A stretch of 27,545 bases of DNA from Candidatus Nomurabacteria bacterium (GCA_009695015.1 SIBT01000004.1:1-27545), one strand, 5' to 3'; positions 13,898 to 21,491 are shown, numbered from the stretch's first letter. Program-made: numbers and translations. The notes: generated by a model not told the origin, from the sequence alone.

Positions 13898-14090
13898 TTG
13901 GATTTAATCTCGCTGCTCGACGGGCAGGGTAGTAACCGAAAACAATACCAATACCAGCCGAAACATAACGAATATTACCGTTAGTGTTTGTGAATTTTTT
14001 ATATCCCAAGTACACAACACCAATCAGGGCGACCAAGATGATAGCGCTGATTATTTTGTGAGTTTTAACGTATAATTTTACTTTAATCAT
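13875..14090 (-). pseudogene. Collapsed macA-macB remnant (fusion scar)
   Basis: This frame joins two unrelated ends. Residues 1 to about 45 (MIKVKLYVKTHKIISAIILVALIGVVYLGYKKFT..., shown to the TM helix end) are the cytoplasmic start and membrane helix typical of a HlyD/MacA-like membrane-fusion protein in these lineages, up to RYVSA. The last 26 or so (GIGIVFGYYPARRAARLNPIDALRYE, in two parts) are the canonical C-terminus of a MacB/LolC-type ABC permease. In intact operons these ends would be separated by the rest of the fusion protein, usually the ATPase, and most of the permease. The simplest reading is one internal deletion that left an in-frame 71-residue scar. An in-frame ATG at 14126 would add 12 residues. 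Whether the scar is still translated is unknown. Confidence 0.7.
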
Positions 14091-14164
14091 AATTTTTAAT
14101 TTATTTTTATAACACCAATATAGCATATATATGCAATATTTATAGGTTTCTTTATTTGGTTTCC

Positions 14165-15829
14165 TTATTCGTGTATAGTAGTAGTTTTTTTATTGAAGGG
14201 GAGAGATTGATCGGAGCTAAAAGAGTGTTTAACTATAAGTATTAGTAAGAGTATAAGGATAATTAGAAGTTGCCATCCAAAGATATTTCCTGGCAAGAAA
14301 TCTGCGCCAAATACATTTGCTCCCAGATTATTTTGATTATCATCTTTTTTATTTACGGATAATGCGGGGTCGTTCCAAATCTGCGCCGAGACATTGGCCA
14401 CTACTGATTGAGAAGAACCTACAGGATCAATATAACTTAAAGTCGCAGGGAAATTCAAATTTATTCCGGCAGAAATATCGTTTGGTATTTTTATTCGAAT
14501 TGTCGTAGTGCCTTCTCCATTTGCTTTCAGAGTTTTTAAATTGAATACCAAAGTATTATTAGATCTAATTGGATTGTTTGGAGTGGACAATAAATAATTG
14601 ACTTCATGTGGAATATCTATACGAAGAGTAAGACCAGTGATCGATCCCGTTCCGATGTTTTGATAATTTAAAGTATAATTAATTTCGTCTCCTGGATGTG
14701 GTCTGGTGTTGTCGAGTGTGGGTATGATCTGCTGGTTGCGGTCTATCGAAGAAGTGATGAGCACGAGTGAAGTCGGAGTTGGTCTGATGACAGGTTCTCT
14801 GATTACAACCGTATTTGGACCACTGGTGGTGAAACTTAAAATGGAACCGATATTTCTCCACAAAGAATTTTCTGCTACGGCTCGGAAATAATAAGTTGTT
14901 CCTGGAGAAAGTTCGACGAGTGTATCTGTGTGGGTAGTAGGTGTTGATATTCCGATTGATTGTGCCGCTGTTTTGTTTCCTAGATTCATAGTTTTTCCCC
15001 ATTCAAACCAAGAATTTGTGAAATTGTTTTCTGTATTAGTAATTGAAGAATTTAATTGCGCGCTAGTGTTTGAAATTTGAGTTGCGTCAGTTGTGACGGC
15101 AGTTATAAAATTTGTGTTTTGTGTTTGATTTCCGACAACTACAGTGACTGATCTAGTATCATAATTACTATTGTAATTATTACAAGAGATTGTGTAAGTT
15201 GTCGTATATTGAAGGGGACCAGTATTAAAACTACCCGAAAAAGTATTTCTTATTCCTGCCCAGCCGTTAGATCCACCACTTCCTGTGCAATATGTCGCAT
15301 TCGTCGGATACCAACGAATTATAGTGCTTTCATTGTAGGGAATATTTATTCGATCTGCCGAAATACTTACATTTACTTGGGGATTATTTGGGGTATAATA
15401 ATTTTGATATCTACAAGGCAATGTCCCGCCATAGTTTATAGATGAAGTATCCTGGCAAATTTGAATCTGAGCACTGACATAGATCGTCACAGAAGTATTG
15501 GCTGAACCAATACTATTGCTACAAGAAATATAGTAAGTGGTTGTGTTTGTTAAAGCTCCAGTAAAGAAAGTATCCGACATGTTCATACCCCCTGCCCAGT
15601 CATTTGAGCCGCCACTAGCAACACAAAAAGTTGCGTTGGTAGAGTTCCAATTGATTGTGCTTGATCCATTATAGCTGATAGAGCTTGGATTTGCGGAAAT
15701 ATAGATAGTTGGATTTTGAAATTCAGACGCCTCCGCGCGAGCTGGCATAGCAGTTATAATGTTGAAGATTAAGAAGAATAGCGTTATTCCGAAAGCGATA
15801 TTTTTAATTGGCTGTTTTATATTTTTCAT
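14165..15829 (-). CDS. Cell-surface protein with Ig-like, fibronectin-like and DUF11-like domains
   Basis: The 554-residue protein is exported and anchored at its C-terminus. A signal peptide (MKNIKQPIKNIAFG, then a hydrophobic stretch, then MPARAEA) is followed by two related Ig-like repeats recognisable by INWNSTNATFCVASGGSNDWAG and IRWYPTNATYCTGSGGSNGWAG. A fibronectin type III-like region (TDATQISNTSAQLNS ... LSPGTTYYFRAVAENS) and a DUF11-like segment (PGDEINYTLNYQNIGTGSITGLTLRIDIP) come next. A C-terminal membrane helix (WQLLIILILLLILIV) and a short charged tail close it. It is rich in Asn, Ser and Thr. It probably acts in attachment or envelope structure; no enzyme motif is seen. The upstream ATG at 15871 is rejected because it lies in the -35 box. 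Confidence 0.85.
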   Translation of the reverse strand: MKNIKQPIKNIAFGITLFFLIFNIITAMPARAEASEFQNPTIYISANPSSISYNGSSTINWNSTNATFCVASGGSNDWAGGMNMSDTFFTGALTNTTTYYISCSNSIGSANTSVTIYVSAQIQICQDTSSINYGGTLPCRYQNYYTPNNPQVNVSISADRINIPYNESTIIRWYPTNATYCTGSGGSNGWAGIRNTFSGSFNTGPLQYTTTYTISCNNYNSNYDTRSVTVVVGNQTQNTNFITAVTTDATQISNTSAQLNSSITNTENNFTNSWFEWGKTMNLGNKTAAQSIGISTPTTHTDTLVELSPGTTYYFRAVAENSLWRNIGSILSFTTSGPNTVVIREPVIRPTPTSLVLITSSIDRNQQIIPTLDNTRPHPGDEINYTLNYQNIGTGSITGLTLRIDIPHEVNYLLSTPNNPIRSNNTLVFNLKTLKANGEGTTTIRIKIPNDISAGINLNFPATLSYIDPVGSSQSVVANVSAQIWNDPALSVNKKDDNQNNLGANVFGADFLPGNIFGWQLLIILILLLILIVKHSFSSDQSLPFNKKTTTIHE

Positions 15830-15842
15830 ATATACAAATATT

Positions 15843-15871
15843 ATTGTATACTGAAACGACAAAAAAGTCAA
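15843..15871 (-). promoter_or_regulatory. Promoter of the surface-protein gene
   Basis: On the minus strand TTGACT (15866-15871) and TACAAT (15843-15848) are 17 bases apart. The predicted start is about six bases before ATG 15829, so the leader is very short. Confidence 0.6.
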
Positions 15872-15901
15872 GAGCTTTTTTATTATGATTCTTTAGAAGA
15901 A

Positions 15902-16927
15902 TTAGTCTTCTTTTTGTTGTTTTTCGTGCTTTTTATCTTTGTCGGAATTGTTGTGCCCATGAGCATCAACTTCGTAGGAAGTATTTTGTTGCTCGAAGAA
16001 GTTTACTAATTCAAAAACATCGGTCGCTGTCGACATCCATTTGGCAGGATTGGTGACGTTGAAATAGGGCTCGAGGCCGAGCTCTTCCAGTCTGCGATCT
16101 GCTACATATTGCACATATTGATTTACATAATCTGCATTGAGACCCAGGATGCCTTTCGGGAACATGTCCTTATTGTAATTAACTTCTAGTTCTACTCCAT
16201 CAATGATTATTTTTCGAATCTCTTCTGCAAATTCTGTTGTCAAAAGCTCAGGGTTTTCTTCTAGCACAGTATGGATAAGTTGAATACCGAATTTTAAATG
16301 TAGGGATTCATCTCGCAAAACCCAGGTGATCATTGAGCCTAAATTACGTAATTGATTTCTTTGGCGAAAAGAAAGAGCAACCATGAATCCAGAATAAAAC
16401 CAAGTTCCTTCCATCACGATGTTGGTCGCGACTAAATTGCGTAAGAAATCTTTTTTACCTTCCGCGCTTTCGATGTCTAGATTCTCTTCGGTCATGCGGA
16501 TCAGATATTTATTTATGAAATTTTCTTTCTTTATCATTGAGTCAGTTTTAAGGTGAGTGTCATATACCTTACTTCGATCAAGTGGAAATGTTTCGAGTAC
16601 GTATTCAAAAGATACGCAATGATTCGCTTCTTCAAACATTTGCTTTGCGAGGTATAGATGACATTCTGGACTCTTTAAATATGGATAAACTCCTAGTGCG
16701 AGAGATCTATTGACGATGAGTTCTGCTGGATTAAAAAATGCCATTAAAAATTCTACCGCGTGCTTCTCATCTTCGGTCATTACTTTCCAATCAACTAAAT
16801 CTTCACCGAGTGGTATTTCGTGAGGGAACCAACTATTTCTAACTGCCTGATTATAGAGGTCATATGCCCATTTATAATGCATGGGATGCAAATTCATATC
16901 GGTTGGAGACGCTTTTCCTAAAATCAT
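15902..16927 (-). CDS. nrdB: Ribonucleotide reductase beta subunit, class Ic-like (Phe at the radical site)
   Basis: The beta subunit carries the dimetal cofactor that starts radical chemistry for making deoxynucleotides. The ligand set is readable: Glu69 (NPAEL), Glu100 and His103 (EEANH), Glu173 (MEGTWF), Glu207 and His210 (RDESLH). The spacings Glu69-Glu100 (31), Glu100-His103 (3) and Glu173-Glu207 (34) equal those of E. coli NrdB D84-E115-H118 and E204-E238. His103 plus four, the place of the radical tyrosine Y122, is Phe107, and the first ligand is Glu instead of Asp. Both changes match the Chlamydia trachomatis class Ic enzyme, which uses a Mn/Fe centre instead of a tyrosyl radical. The C-terminal tail (NNSDKDKKHEKQQKED) is charged. 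It lies 88 bases after nrdA, separated by a large hairpin. Confidence 0.95.
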   Translation of the reverse strand: MILGKASPTDMNLHPMHYKWAYDLYNQAVRNSWFPHEIPLGEDLVDWKVMTEDEKHAVEFLMAFFNPAELIVNRSLALGVYPYLKSPECHLYLAKQMFEEANHCVSFEYVLETFPLDRSKVYDTHLKTDSMIKKENFINKYLIRMTEENLDIESAEGKKDFLRNLVATNIVMEGTWFYSGFMVALSFRQRNQLRNLGSMITWVLRDESLHLKFGIQLIHTVLEENPELLTTEFAEEIRKIIIDGVELEVNYNKDMFPKGILGLNADYVNQYVQYVADRRLEELGLEPYFNVTNPAKWMSTATDVFELVNFFEQQNTSYEVDAHGHNNSDKDKKHEKQQKED

Positions 16928-16943
16928 ACAGTTTATATTTATG

Positions 16944-16998
16944 TGGATTTTGCTTTTTAAAAGAGGGTCAGCCAGATCATTTTAAAAAGCAAAATCCA
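16944..16998 (-). repeat. Perfect 19-bp inverted repeat between nrdA and nrdB
   Basis: TGGATTTTGCTTTTTAAAA (16944-16962) and its exact reverse complement (16980-16998) enclose a 17-base loop. It fills most of the 88-base nrdA-nrdB gap and begins 17 bases upstream of the nrdB ATG. It could moderate read-through or stabilise one half of the message, or be an inserted palindromic element. Confidence 0.8.
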
Positions 16999-17015
16999 TT
17001 TTCATTAATTAATAA

Positions 17016-19622
17016 TTATTGGCAGCTTTCGCACAAGAATTTTTCCTGTGGATCTTCTGCAATATCTACTTTCGGAGTTTTCATTATATGCATTGGTTCT
17101 TTCATATGGATAGGAGATGGCTCTGCCATAATTATTTGCTGGATCTCTACTTCTTGTTGAATAATTTGTGATGTTTCTTTTTGTTCTTCAGCCTTGTCTT
17201 CGACTTTTTCTACAGTTTTGTCTCGAAGCACTGCGAAGCCTCTTTTGCCGAGCGCTTGCGCTTTGTTGACGGTCGTAGTGGACTGTTCAGCAGAGTGACG
17301 GGGTTTCATGTGGAGGTAGTAAGTTGTTTTGAGTCCTTTGTCCCAAGCGGTGGTGTAGACATTCATAATTTCATTTATATCACGAATCTCTAAATACATA
17401 TTTCGAGAGATTCCCATATCTACCCATTTTTGAGCTCGAGCGGCTACCTCAATATATGCGTAAGGAGAAATGGAGAATGAAGTTTTGTAAATTCTTTTGA
17501 TTGAGTCTGGGATATCAGCGATGGATTCGATGTCTCCATGATTCTCGAGAATTGCTTCCCGTGTTTTCTCCCAAAGATTTTGACTTTGGAGCGCCTGCAT
17601 CATGTTTGGATTTACCTCTAAATATTTACCAGATATTTTATTTCTAGAAAACATTTGGGTAAATCTCGGGTCAATTCCGGGCGAGGTGCCGGCTACGAGT
17701 CCGATGTTTGCATTTGGGGCGATCGCGAGTAGGGTAGCGTTACGTATTCCTTTTTTTACTTTAGTGCGCAGAGTTTCCCAATCAAGTGCTGGAAGTAATT
17801 TTGCGGATTCTTTTTTTACTGTGAGCTCACGTTCTCGATCAAATTCTAGTTTGGCGATTGTATCCATCGGCACTTCGCCTTTGGACCAACCAGAACCCTT
17901 AAAATTTTTGTAAGATCCGCGTTCTTCTGCTAGATTAGCAGATTCGTCGATAGACATAAAAGAAATAAATTCAAAAACTTGATCAGCAAAGTCCGCAGCT
18001 TCATTGTCTTCATAAGAATACCCAAGCTGTTCGATCGAGTCCGCGAAGCCCATTAATCCCAAGCCCACGGCTCTATTCTCATTGTCCGCGCGTATAGCTT
18101 CTGGAATAGGAAGTTCATTGATATCAACTAGATTATCGAGCTGACGAGTAGCCAATCGCACTGACTCTTCTAATCGATGCCAATCGATCTGTCCTTGCAT
18201 GATATGTCGAGCCAAATTTATGGAAACTAAATTACAAACTGCTACATTTTCTCTATCAGTAGGCAAAGTAACTTCAGTGCAGAGATTTGAACAATGAATG
18301 GTGCCTGTGTTGTTGTTTAATGCTCGGACATTTATTGCATCTTTCCAAGTGAGCCATGGATGCGAGGTAGTTTCAAGGGAAATTAAAATGTTTTTATATT
18401 GTTCACGCGCAGGTATGACGTTGTACATCTTCATTTTTCCATTTTTAGCCATTTCTACATATTCATTATATCTTTTAGAGAATGCTTGGCCGTAAAGTTC
18501 ATTCAAATCCTTTACCTCTTTTGGATCAAATAGATACCATTCATCAGACTCTAAAACTCTTTTCATAAATTCATCAGAAATAAATACAGCCGTGTTCGCA
18601 GTGCGGGTTCTCCTGTAATCATCGCCACTATTTTGTTTTAAGTCTATAAAATCTTGGAAGTTCAAATGCCAGTTTTCCATATAAAAACACAGCGCGCCTT
18701 TTTTCTTGCCACCTCTTTGCACGGCACGGACGGCCGAGTCAATAATGTGCATGAAAGGAATTGGGCCGGAAGAAATAGTATTGTTTGATTTTAGAATTGA
18801 TCCTTCGGCGCGTAGTTTGGTGACCGAAAGCCCGATCCCGCCAGTTGCTTTAGATAAAAGTAAAACGTCTGAAACCGTTTTGCCGATGTGTTCCATATCA
18901 TCGTGAATTTCCATCAAGTAGCAATTTGAAAGTTTTGGATGGGGAGTGCCGGCGCCGATGTTCGAGGAGCCAGCAGAGAGATATTCCAGTTTGGACATTT
19001 TTTCATAAAATTTCTTTGCCCACTCGGTCGAATCCTTTTCGTTGAGCGACATGCCCATCGCTACGCGCATCCAAAAATATTGTGGAGTTTCGAGTGGAGC
19101 TTGCTTTTCGTTTTTCATCAAGTAACGATTTTGCATTGTCGAGAGTCCGGAATATTTATAGAGTTCATCATTTTCTATTTTCAAACTGGAGGCTAAATCT
19201 TCCAAATCAAAGGTCGTCGCCATTCTTTTGTCGAGCAACCCCTTACTAACAGCATTTAAAATATATTCTTTGAAGTGCGAGCTGTGAAGTTTTGCAAATT
19301 CGACAGGAGAGATGCTTCTTGATTCGTCACTGTCGTAATCCCCGATGACTTTTTTATAAATTCCTTTCAAAAGTAGGCGAGTAGCAATTTTATCGAAGTC
19401 CATTCCGTATTGAGCATTTTGAAGAGCGGCATTTATACACGCCGTGTCCATCTCTTCGGTGGTGATACCGTCATATAGAGTGAGTTGTGTCTCAGTTGCG
19501 ATCTGAATGACCTTACTGATAGGATCAGAAAGCCCATAACAAGCCCTTTCGATGGATTTGTTGATCCGATCAGCGTTGAAAGGTACTTTTGTCCCGTCTC
19601 TTTTTGTGATTGTAAGTGTCAT
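17016..19622 (-). CDS. nrdA: Ribonucleotide reductase alpha subunit, class I
   Basis: The 868-residue catalytic subunit reduces ribonucleoside diphosphates to deoxy forms with NrdB. An N-terminal ATP-cone (MTLTITKRDGTKVPFNADRINKSIE, in parts, about residues 1-95) implies dATP control of overall activity. The active-site cysteines are visible: the first of the redox pair in LSNCYLMEIHDD, the thiyl-radical Cys in CSNLCTEVTLP (with Asn and Glu neighbours), and the second of the pair in VAVCNLVSINLA. TTYYLHMKPR carries the tandem tyrosines of the radical transfer path. The C-terminus ends LCESCQ, the swinging CxxC that re-reduces the active site. The start at 19622 matches the ATP-cone N-terminus. 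AAGAAA just before the ATG is a poor Shine-Dalgarno site. No NrdR box is evident upstream. Confidence 0.98.
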   Translation of the reverse strand: MTLTITKRDGTKVPFNADRINKSIERACYGLSDPISKVIQIATETQLTLYDGITTEEMDTACINAALQNAQYGMDFDKIATRLLLKGIYKKVIGDYDSDESRSISPVEFAKLHSSHFKEYILNAVSKGLLDKRMATTFDLEDLASSLKIENDELYKYSGLSTMQNRYLMKNEKQAPLETPQYFWMRVAMGMSLNEKDSTEWAKKFYEKMSKLEYLSAGSSNIGAGTPHPKLSNCYLMEIHDDMEHIGKTVSDVLLLSKATGGIGLSVTKLRAEGSILKSNNTISSGPIPFMHIIDSAVRAVQRGGKKKGALCFYMENWHLNFQDFIDLKQNSGDDYRRTRTANTAVFISDEFMKRVLESDEWYLFDPKEVKDLNELYGQAFSKRYNEYVEMAKNGKMKMYNVIPAREQYKNILISLETTSHPWLTWKDAINVRALNNNTGTIHCSNLCTEVTLPTDRENVAVCNLVSINLARHIMQGQIDWHRLEESVRLATRQLDNLVDINELPIPEAIRADNENRAVGLGLMGFADSIEQLGYSYEDNEAADFADQVFEFISFMSIDESANLAEERGSYKNFKGSGWSKGEVPMDTIAKLEFDRERELTVKKESAKLLPALDWETLRTKVKKGIRNATLLAIAPNANIGLVAGTSPGIDPRFTQMFSRNKISGKYLEVNPNMMQALQSQNLWEKTREAILENHGDIESIADIPDSIKRIYKTSFSISPYAYIEVAARAQKWVDMGISRNMYLEIRDINEIMNVYTTAWDKGLKTTYYLHMKPRHSAEQSTTTVNKAQALGKRGFAVLRDKTVEKVEDKAEEQKETSQIIQQEVEIQQIIMAEPSPIHMKEPMHIMKTPKVDIAEDPQEKFLCESCQ

Positions 19623-19687
19623 TTTCTTAACGAATATAAATCTTGTTTAAATAATTTTTTCTAGTAATTTTTCTTGTTGTACAGACC

Positions 19688-19693
19688 ATTATA
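19688..19693 (-). promoter_or_regulatory. Possible -10 box of nrdA
   Basis: TATAAT on the minus strand (GTGTATAATGG context) would give a leader of about 58 bases. The best upstream hexamer is a weak TTACAC about 18 bases away. A TATATT closer to the ATG, ten bases upstream, is an alternative. The 204-base gap between nrdA and tRNA-Arg holds nothing else I can identify. Confidence 0.4.
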
Positions 19694-19826
19694 CACGAAA
19701 ATAGTCCCCGAGTGTAAAGTGGATAACTGCAATTTCCCGCATTAAAACACATAAAAAAAAATTATAAAATACCATCAGATTAATATGAGTAAAAAGTGCT
19801 TATATGTAATGATTAAACAAAATTTC

Positions 19827-19901
19827 TGGTGCCCTCAGTTGGAATCGAACCAACATCGCAAACTCCGCAAGCTCGCATTCTATCCATTAAACTATGAGGG
19901 C
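19827..19901 (-). tRNA. tRNA-Arg (anticodon GCG), CCA encoded
   Basis: The acceptor stem is 19901-19895 with 19837-19831 (GCCCTCA/TGAGGGC). The D arm has loop AATGGATA with the A20 typical of tRNA-Arg. The anticodon stem CGAGC/GTTTG (with G-U pairs) closes loop TTGCGGA, anticodon GCG at 19868-19866. The T arm is GTTGG/CCAAC with loop TTCGATT. The discriminator is A, followed by an encoded CCA (19829-19827). Bacteria usually read CGN with an ACG anticodon converted to inosine, so GCG is unusual. Confidence 0.93.
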
Positions 19902-19931
19902 GTAACTTAGATTAGCAGTTTTTTGTGAAAA

Positions 19932-20387
19932 TTAAAAGCCCAATGAATCCATGATCTTTATAGACGGATGTTCTTTTATTTCTTCTTCTGGCACGTCTTT
20001 GTTCGAGAGAAGGGAGTGAATATATTCTGCATTAATATTGTCTATAGGTATTGAAATAACCGGCATGAACAATCTTTCGGTTTTTACAAAAAGTATCGGT
20101 TTTGTGTCCACTTGCACCCAAAAAGATTTTATATTTTCATAAGGATAAAGTTGAGTTCTGATTTTTAATCCACGATTGTTTAATTCATAAGAAATTATCT
20201 CAGGTTTTTTAATTGCAAAGAATCCCAACAATCCTCCACTTAGTAAAAAAAGCGCGGCTAAAAAATAATTACCGAAAATGATCGAAGCGGCGGAACTAGT
20301 CACGACAATAATGCCGAGTGCCCAAAACCAATCCTTACCCCGAGTCTTTTCTTCGTATTCCAAAGCAGACCACTCTAGTTTTTCCAT
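19932..20387 (-). CDS. Conserved small membrane protein with a PH-like domain
   Basis: The 151-residue protein has a short acidic N-terminus (MEKLEWSALEYEEKTRGKDW), two close membrane helices (WALGIIVVTSSAASIIFG and FLAALFLLSGGLLGFFAI), then a soluble C-terminal half with beta pattern (ISYELNNRGLKIRTQLYPYENIKSFWV). Membrane hairpin plus PH-like sheet is a known architecture among small conserved hypothetical proteins of Parcubacteria-like genomes, possibly the DUF5673 type; I am not certain of that number. Function is unknown. The start is fixed by an extended -10 box, TGGTACAAT, six bases before the ATG. Confidence 0.75.
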   Translation of the reverse strand: MEKLEWSALEYEEKTRGKDWFWALGIIVVTSSAASIIFGNYFLAALFLLSGGLLGFFAIKKPEIISYELNNRGLKIRTQLYPYENIKSFWVQVDTKPILFVKTERLFMPVISIPIDNINAEYIHSLLSNKDVPEEEIKEHPSIKIMDSLGF

Positions 20388-20393
20388 GTGTTA

Positions 20394-20402
20394 ATTGTAC
20401 CA
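20394..20402 (-). promoter_or_regulatory. Extended -10 box, leaderless start at 20387
   Basis: The minus strand reads TGGTACAAT, TAACAC, ATG. The six-base spacing and the absence of any Shine-Dalgarno site indicate a leaderless message. Confidence 0.6.
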
Positions 20403-20523
20403 CAATTTTAAATATTTCCTGCAATATTTTGTTTTTTATATAACAAGAACTGTTCTCGCTACATATAAAATCCTTTAAAGTTTGCTATTATTAGAATGAG
20501 TCTCAACCAGAAATTTAAGATTA

Positions 20524-20627
20524 ACATCTAGGCGGAGGCGGTGAGATTCGAACTCACGGTGCCTTGCGGCACTCCTGTTTTCAAGACAGGTGCACTAAAC
20601 CACTATGCGACGCCTCCGCCTAGATGT
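20524..20627. repeat. 17-bp inverted repeat extending the tRNA-Ser acceptor stem
   Basis: ACATCTAGGCGGAGGCG (20524-20540) and CGCCTCCGCCTAGATGT (20611-20627) are perfect inverted copies. Seven pairs are the acceptor stem; the other ten lie outside the mature tRNA, so the precursor would have a 17-bp continuous stem that also pairs the discriminator base. Confidence 0.8.
20533..20617 (-). tRNA. tRNA-Ser (anticodon TGA)
   Basis: The acceptor stem is 20617-20611 with 20540-20534 (GGAGGCG/CGCCTCC), discriminator G. The anticodon stem CCTGT/ACAGG closes loop CTTGAAA with anticodon TGA. A long variable arm (GTGCCGCAAGGCAC) marks a class II serine tRNA. The T stem is GTGAG/CTCAC with loop TTCGAAT. 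CCA is not encoded (CCT follows the discriminator). Confidence 0.96.
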
Positions 20628-20721
20628 CAAGTTTATTATTTTTTTAAATAGCCATTTAATTCTCTCTTGCTTTGGGCGGGCAAGACAAGTGCGATAGATC
20701 ACTCTGTCACGCTTTCTTTTT

Positions 20722-20961
20722 TTATTTTATCGACTCCCAAGCTTTTTTGAAATCTCTTTTCACCTCCATCCAACTTTTCTTCGCGATTTTGAAAATATAA
20801 AAGATTTCTAAAATTCCTACGGTGTTTAATATAATCAATACAACAAACCATTTCTTGTGACTGTTTTTTACAGCTGTCCACACTGCATAGACTTTCCAAG
20901 GAATAGTCCAAAGAAATAGTATTAATATGAGTATATTAACCGAAGTTGGTAATTGTTCCAC
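20722..20961 (-). CDS. Small two-helix membrane protein (DUF5652-like)
   Basis: The 79-residue protein has two membrane helices (VNILILILFLWTIPWKVYAVW and, after SHKK, WFVVLIILNTVGILEIFYIF, each given in part) and a basic cytoplasmic tail (KKSWMEVKRDFKKAWESIK). The W-T-I-P-W-K and N-T-x-G-I-L-E-I-x-Y-I-F patterns resemble the DUF5652 family common in candidate-phyla genomes; function is unknown. It starts at GTG 20961, six bases after an extended -10 (TGATATGAT), which settles the start. It is divergent from ruvX. Confidence 0.75.
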   Translation of the reverse strand: MEQLPTSVNILILILFLWTIPWKVYAVWTAVKNSHKKWFVVLIILNTVGILEIFYIFKIAKKSWMEVKRDFKKAWESIK

Positions 20962-20967
20962 GACAAA

Positions 20968-21000
20968 ATCATATCAGAAAAATGTTTTTTGTGCTAGTAT
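20968..21000. promoter_or_regulatory. Divergent leaderless promoters for the 20961 and ruvX starts
   Basis: On the minus strand TGATATGAT (20976-20968) is followed by TTTGTC and GTG. On the plus strand TGCTAGTAT (20992-21000) is followed by TTAAAT and ATG. Both extended -10 boxes end exactly six bases before their start codons, back to back in 45 bases. Confidence 0.65.
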
Positions 21001-21006
21001 TTAAAT

Positions 21007-21447
21007 ATGAAATTTCTCGGTATCGATTATGGAACAAAAAGAATTGGAGTCGCAATTTCTGACGAAAATGGTACGATTGCTTTTCCGAAAGAGATTGTGC
21101 CTAATGATGTAAATACTTTTAAAAGATTTAGCGAGATTATTGAAAAAGAAAACATTTCGGAAATGGTAATGGGGGAGTCAGTGGATTTTTCTGGTAAATT
21201 AAATGCGCTTTCAGCGCGGATAGAAGTTTTTATTTTAGAACTCGAAGAAAAATTCAGATTACCAATTCATAAACAAAAAGAATTTCTGACATCAGTGGAA
21301 GCCAGAAGGTCTAAAGACGTTAAAAAAGATTTCAGTCCTTCTCAAGCGCACACCAAAGTAAAACAAATAAAAAGTGGCAGAGCAGATGCAAAAGCAGCAG
21401 CTATTATATTACAGAGATATCTGGATAAGACTAATCTAGTAAGATAG
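21007..21447 (+). CDS. ruvX: RuvX/YqgF-family RNase H-fold nuclease
   Basis: This family is implicated in pre-16S rRNA 5' end processing and proposed as a Holliday junction resolvase. MKFLGIDYGTKRIGVAISD carries the first catalytic Asp and the family GxDYGxxRIGVA motif. A MGESVDFSGK segment stands for the usual GLPLxxxG. LTSVEARRSK and RADAKAAAIILQRYL match the third and last motifs, with the final Asp. In the third motif the usual D-E-R before LTS appears as K-E-F, so one conserved acidic and one basic residue seem replaced. At 146 residues the size is normal. It has a leaderless promoter. Confidence 0.88.
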   Translation: MKFLGIDYGTKRIGVAISDENGTIAFPKEIVPNDVNTFKRFSEIIEKENISEMVMGESVDFSGKLNALSARIEVFILELEEKFRLPIHKQKEFLTSVEARRSKDVKKDFSPSQAHTKVKQIKSGRADAKAAAIILQRYLDKTNLVR

Positions 21448-21476
21448 ATGTGCAGGCTTGCTATGAAAATGTGGCG

Positions 21477-21485
21477 TGCTATGAT
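21477..21485 (+). promoter_or_regulatory. Extended -10 box that decides the DksA-like start
   Basis: TGCTATGAT (21477-21485), then TTGCTT, then ATG 21492. The spacing matches the other leaderless starts and favours ATG 21492 over the upstream GTG at 21450. Confidence 0.55.
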
Positions 21486-21491
21486 TTGCTT

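Noticed and set aside
15830..15871. An upstream ATG (15871) that would extend the surface protein by 14 residues.
   Set aside because: It lies in the -35 hexamer of a good promoter, and the signal peptide begins naturally at MKNIKQ (15829).
19623..19829. Search for NrdR boxes upstream of nrdA.
   Set aside because: No pair of sites close to the ACACwATATwGTGT-type consensus is present; ACACGAAAATAG at 19693-19704 is too weak.
20446..20456. AGAACTGTTCT, which resembles a LexA site.
   Set aside because: The spacing between GAAC and GTTC is one base instead of four, and it does not sit in a promoter that I can define.
20664..20686. CTTGC/GCAAG hairpin between tRNA-Ser and the DUF5652-like gene as a terminator.
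   Set aside because: The stem is only five pairs with a long loop and no T tract in the required direction.
21450..21491. GTG start at 21450 for the DksA-like protein.
   Set aside because: The added residues are atypical for the family, and an extended -10 box lies within them at the leaderless spacing from ATG 21492.
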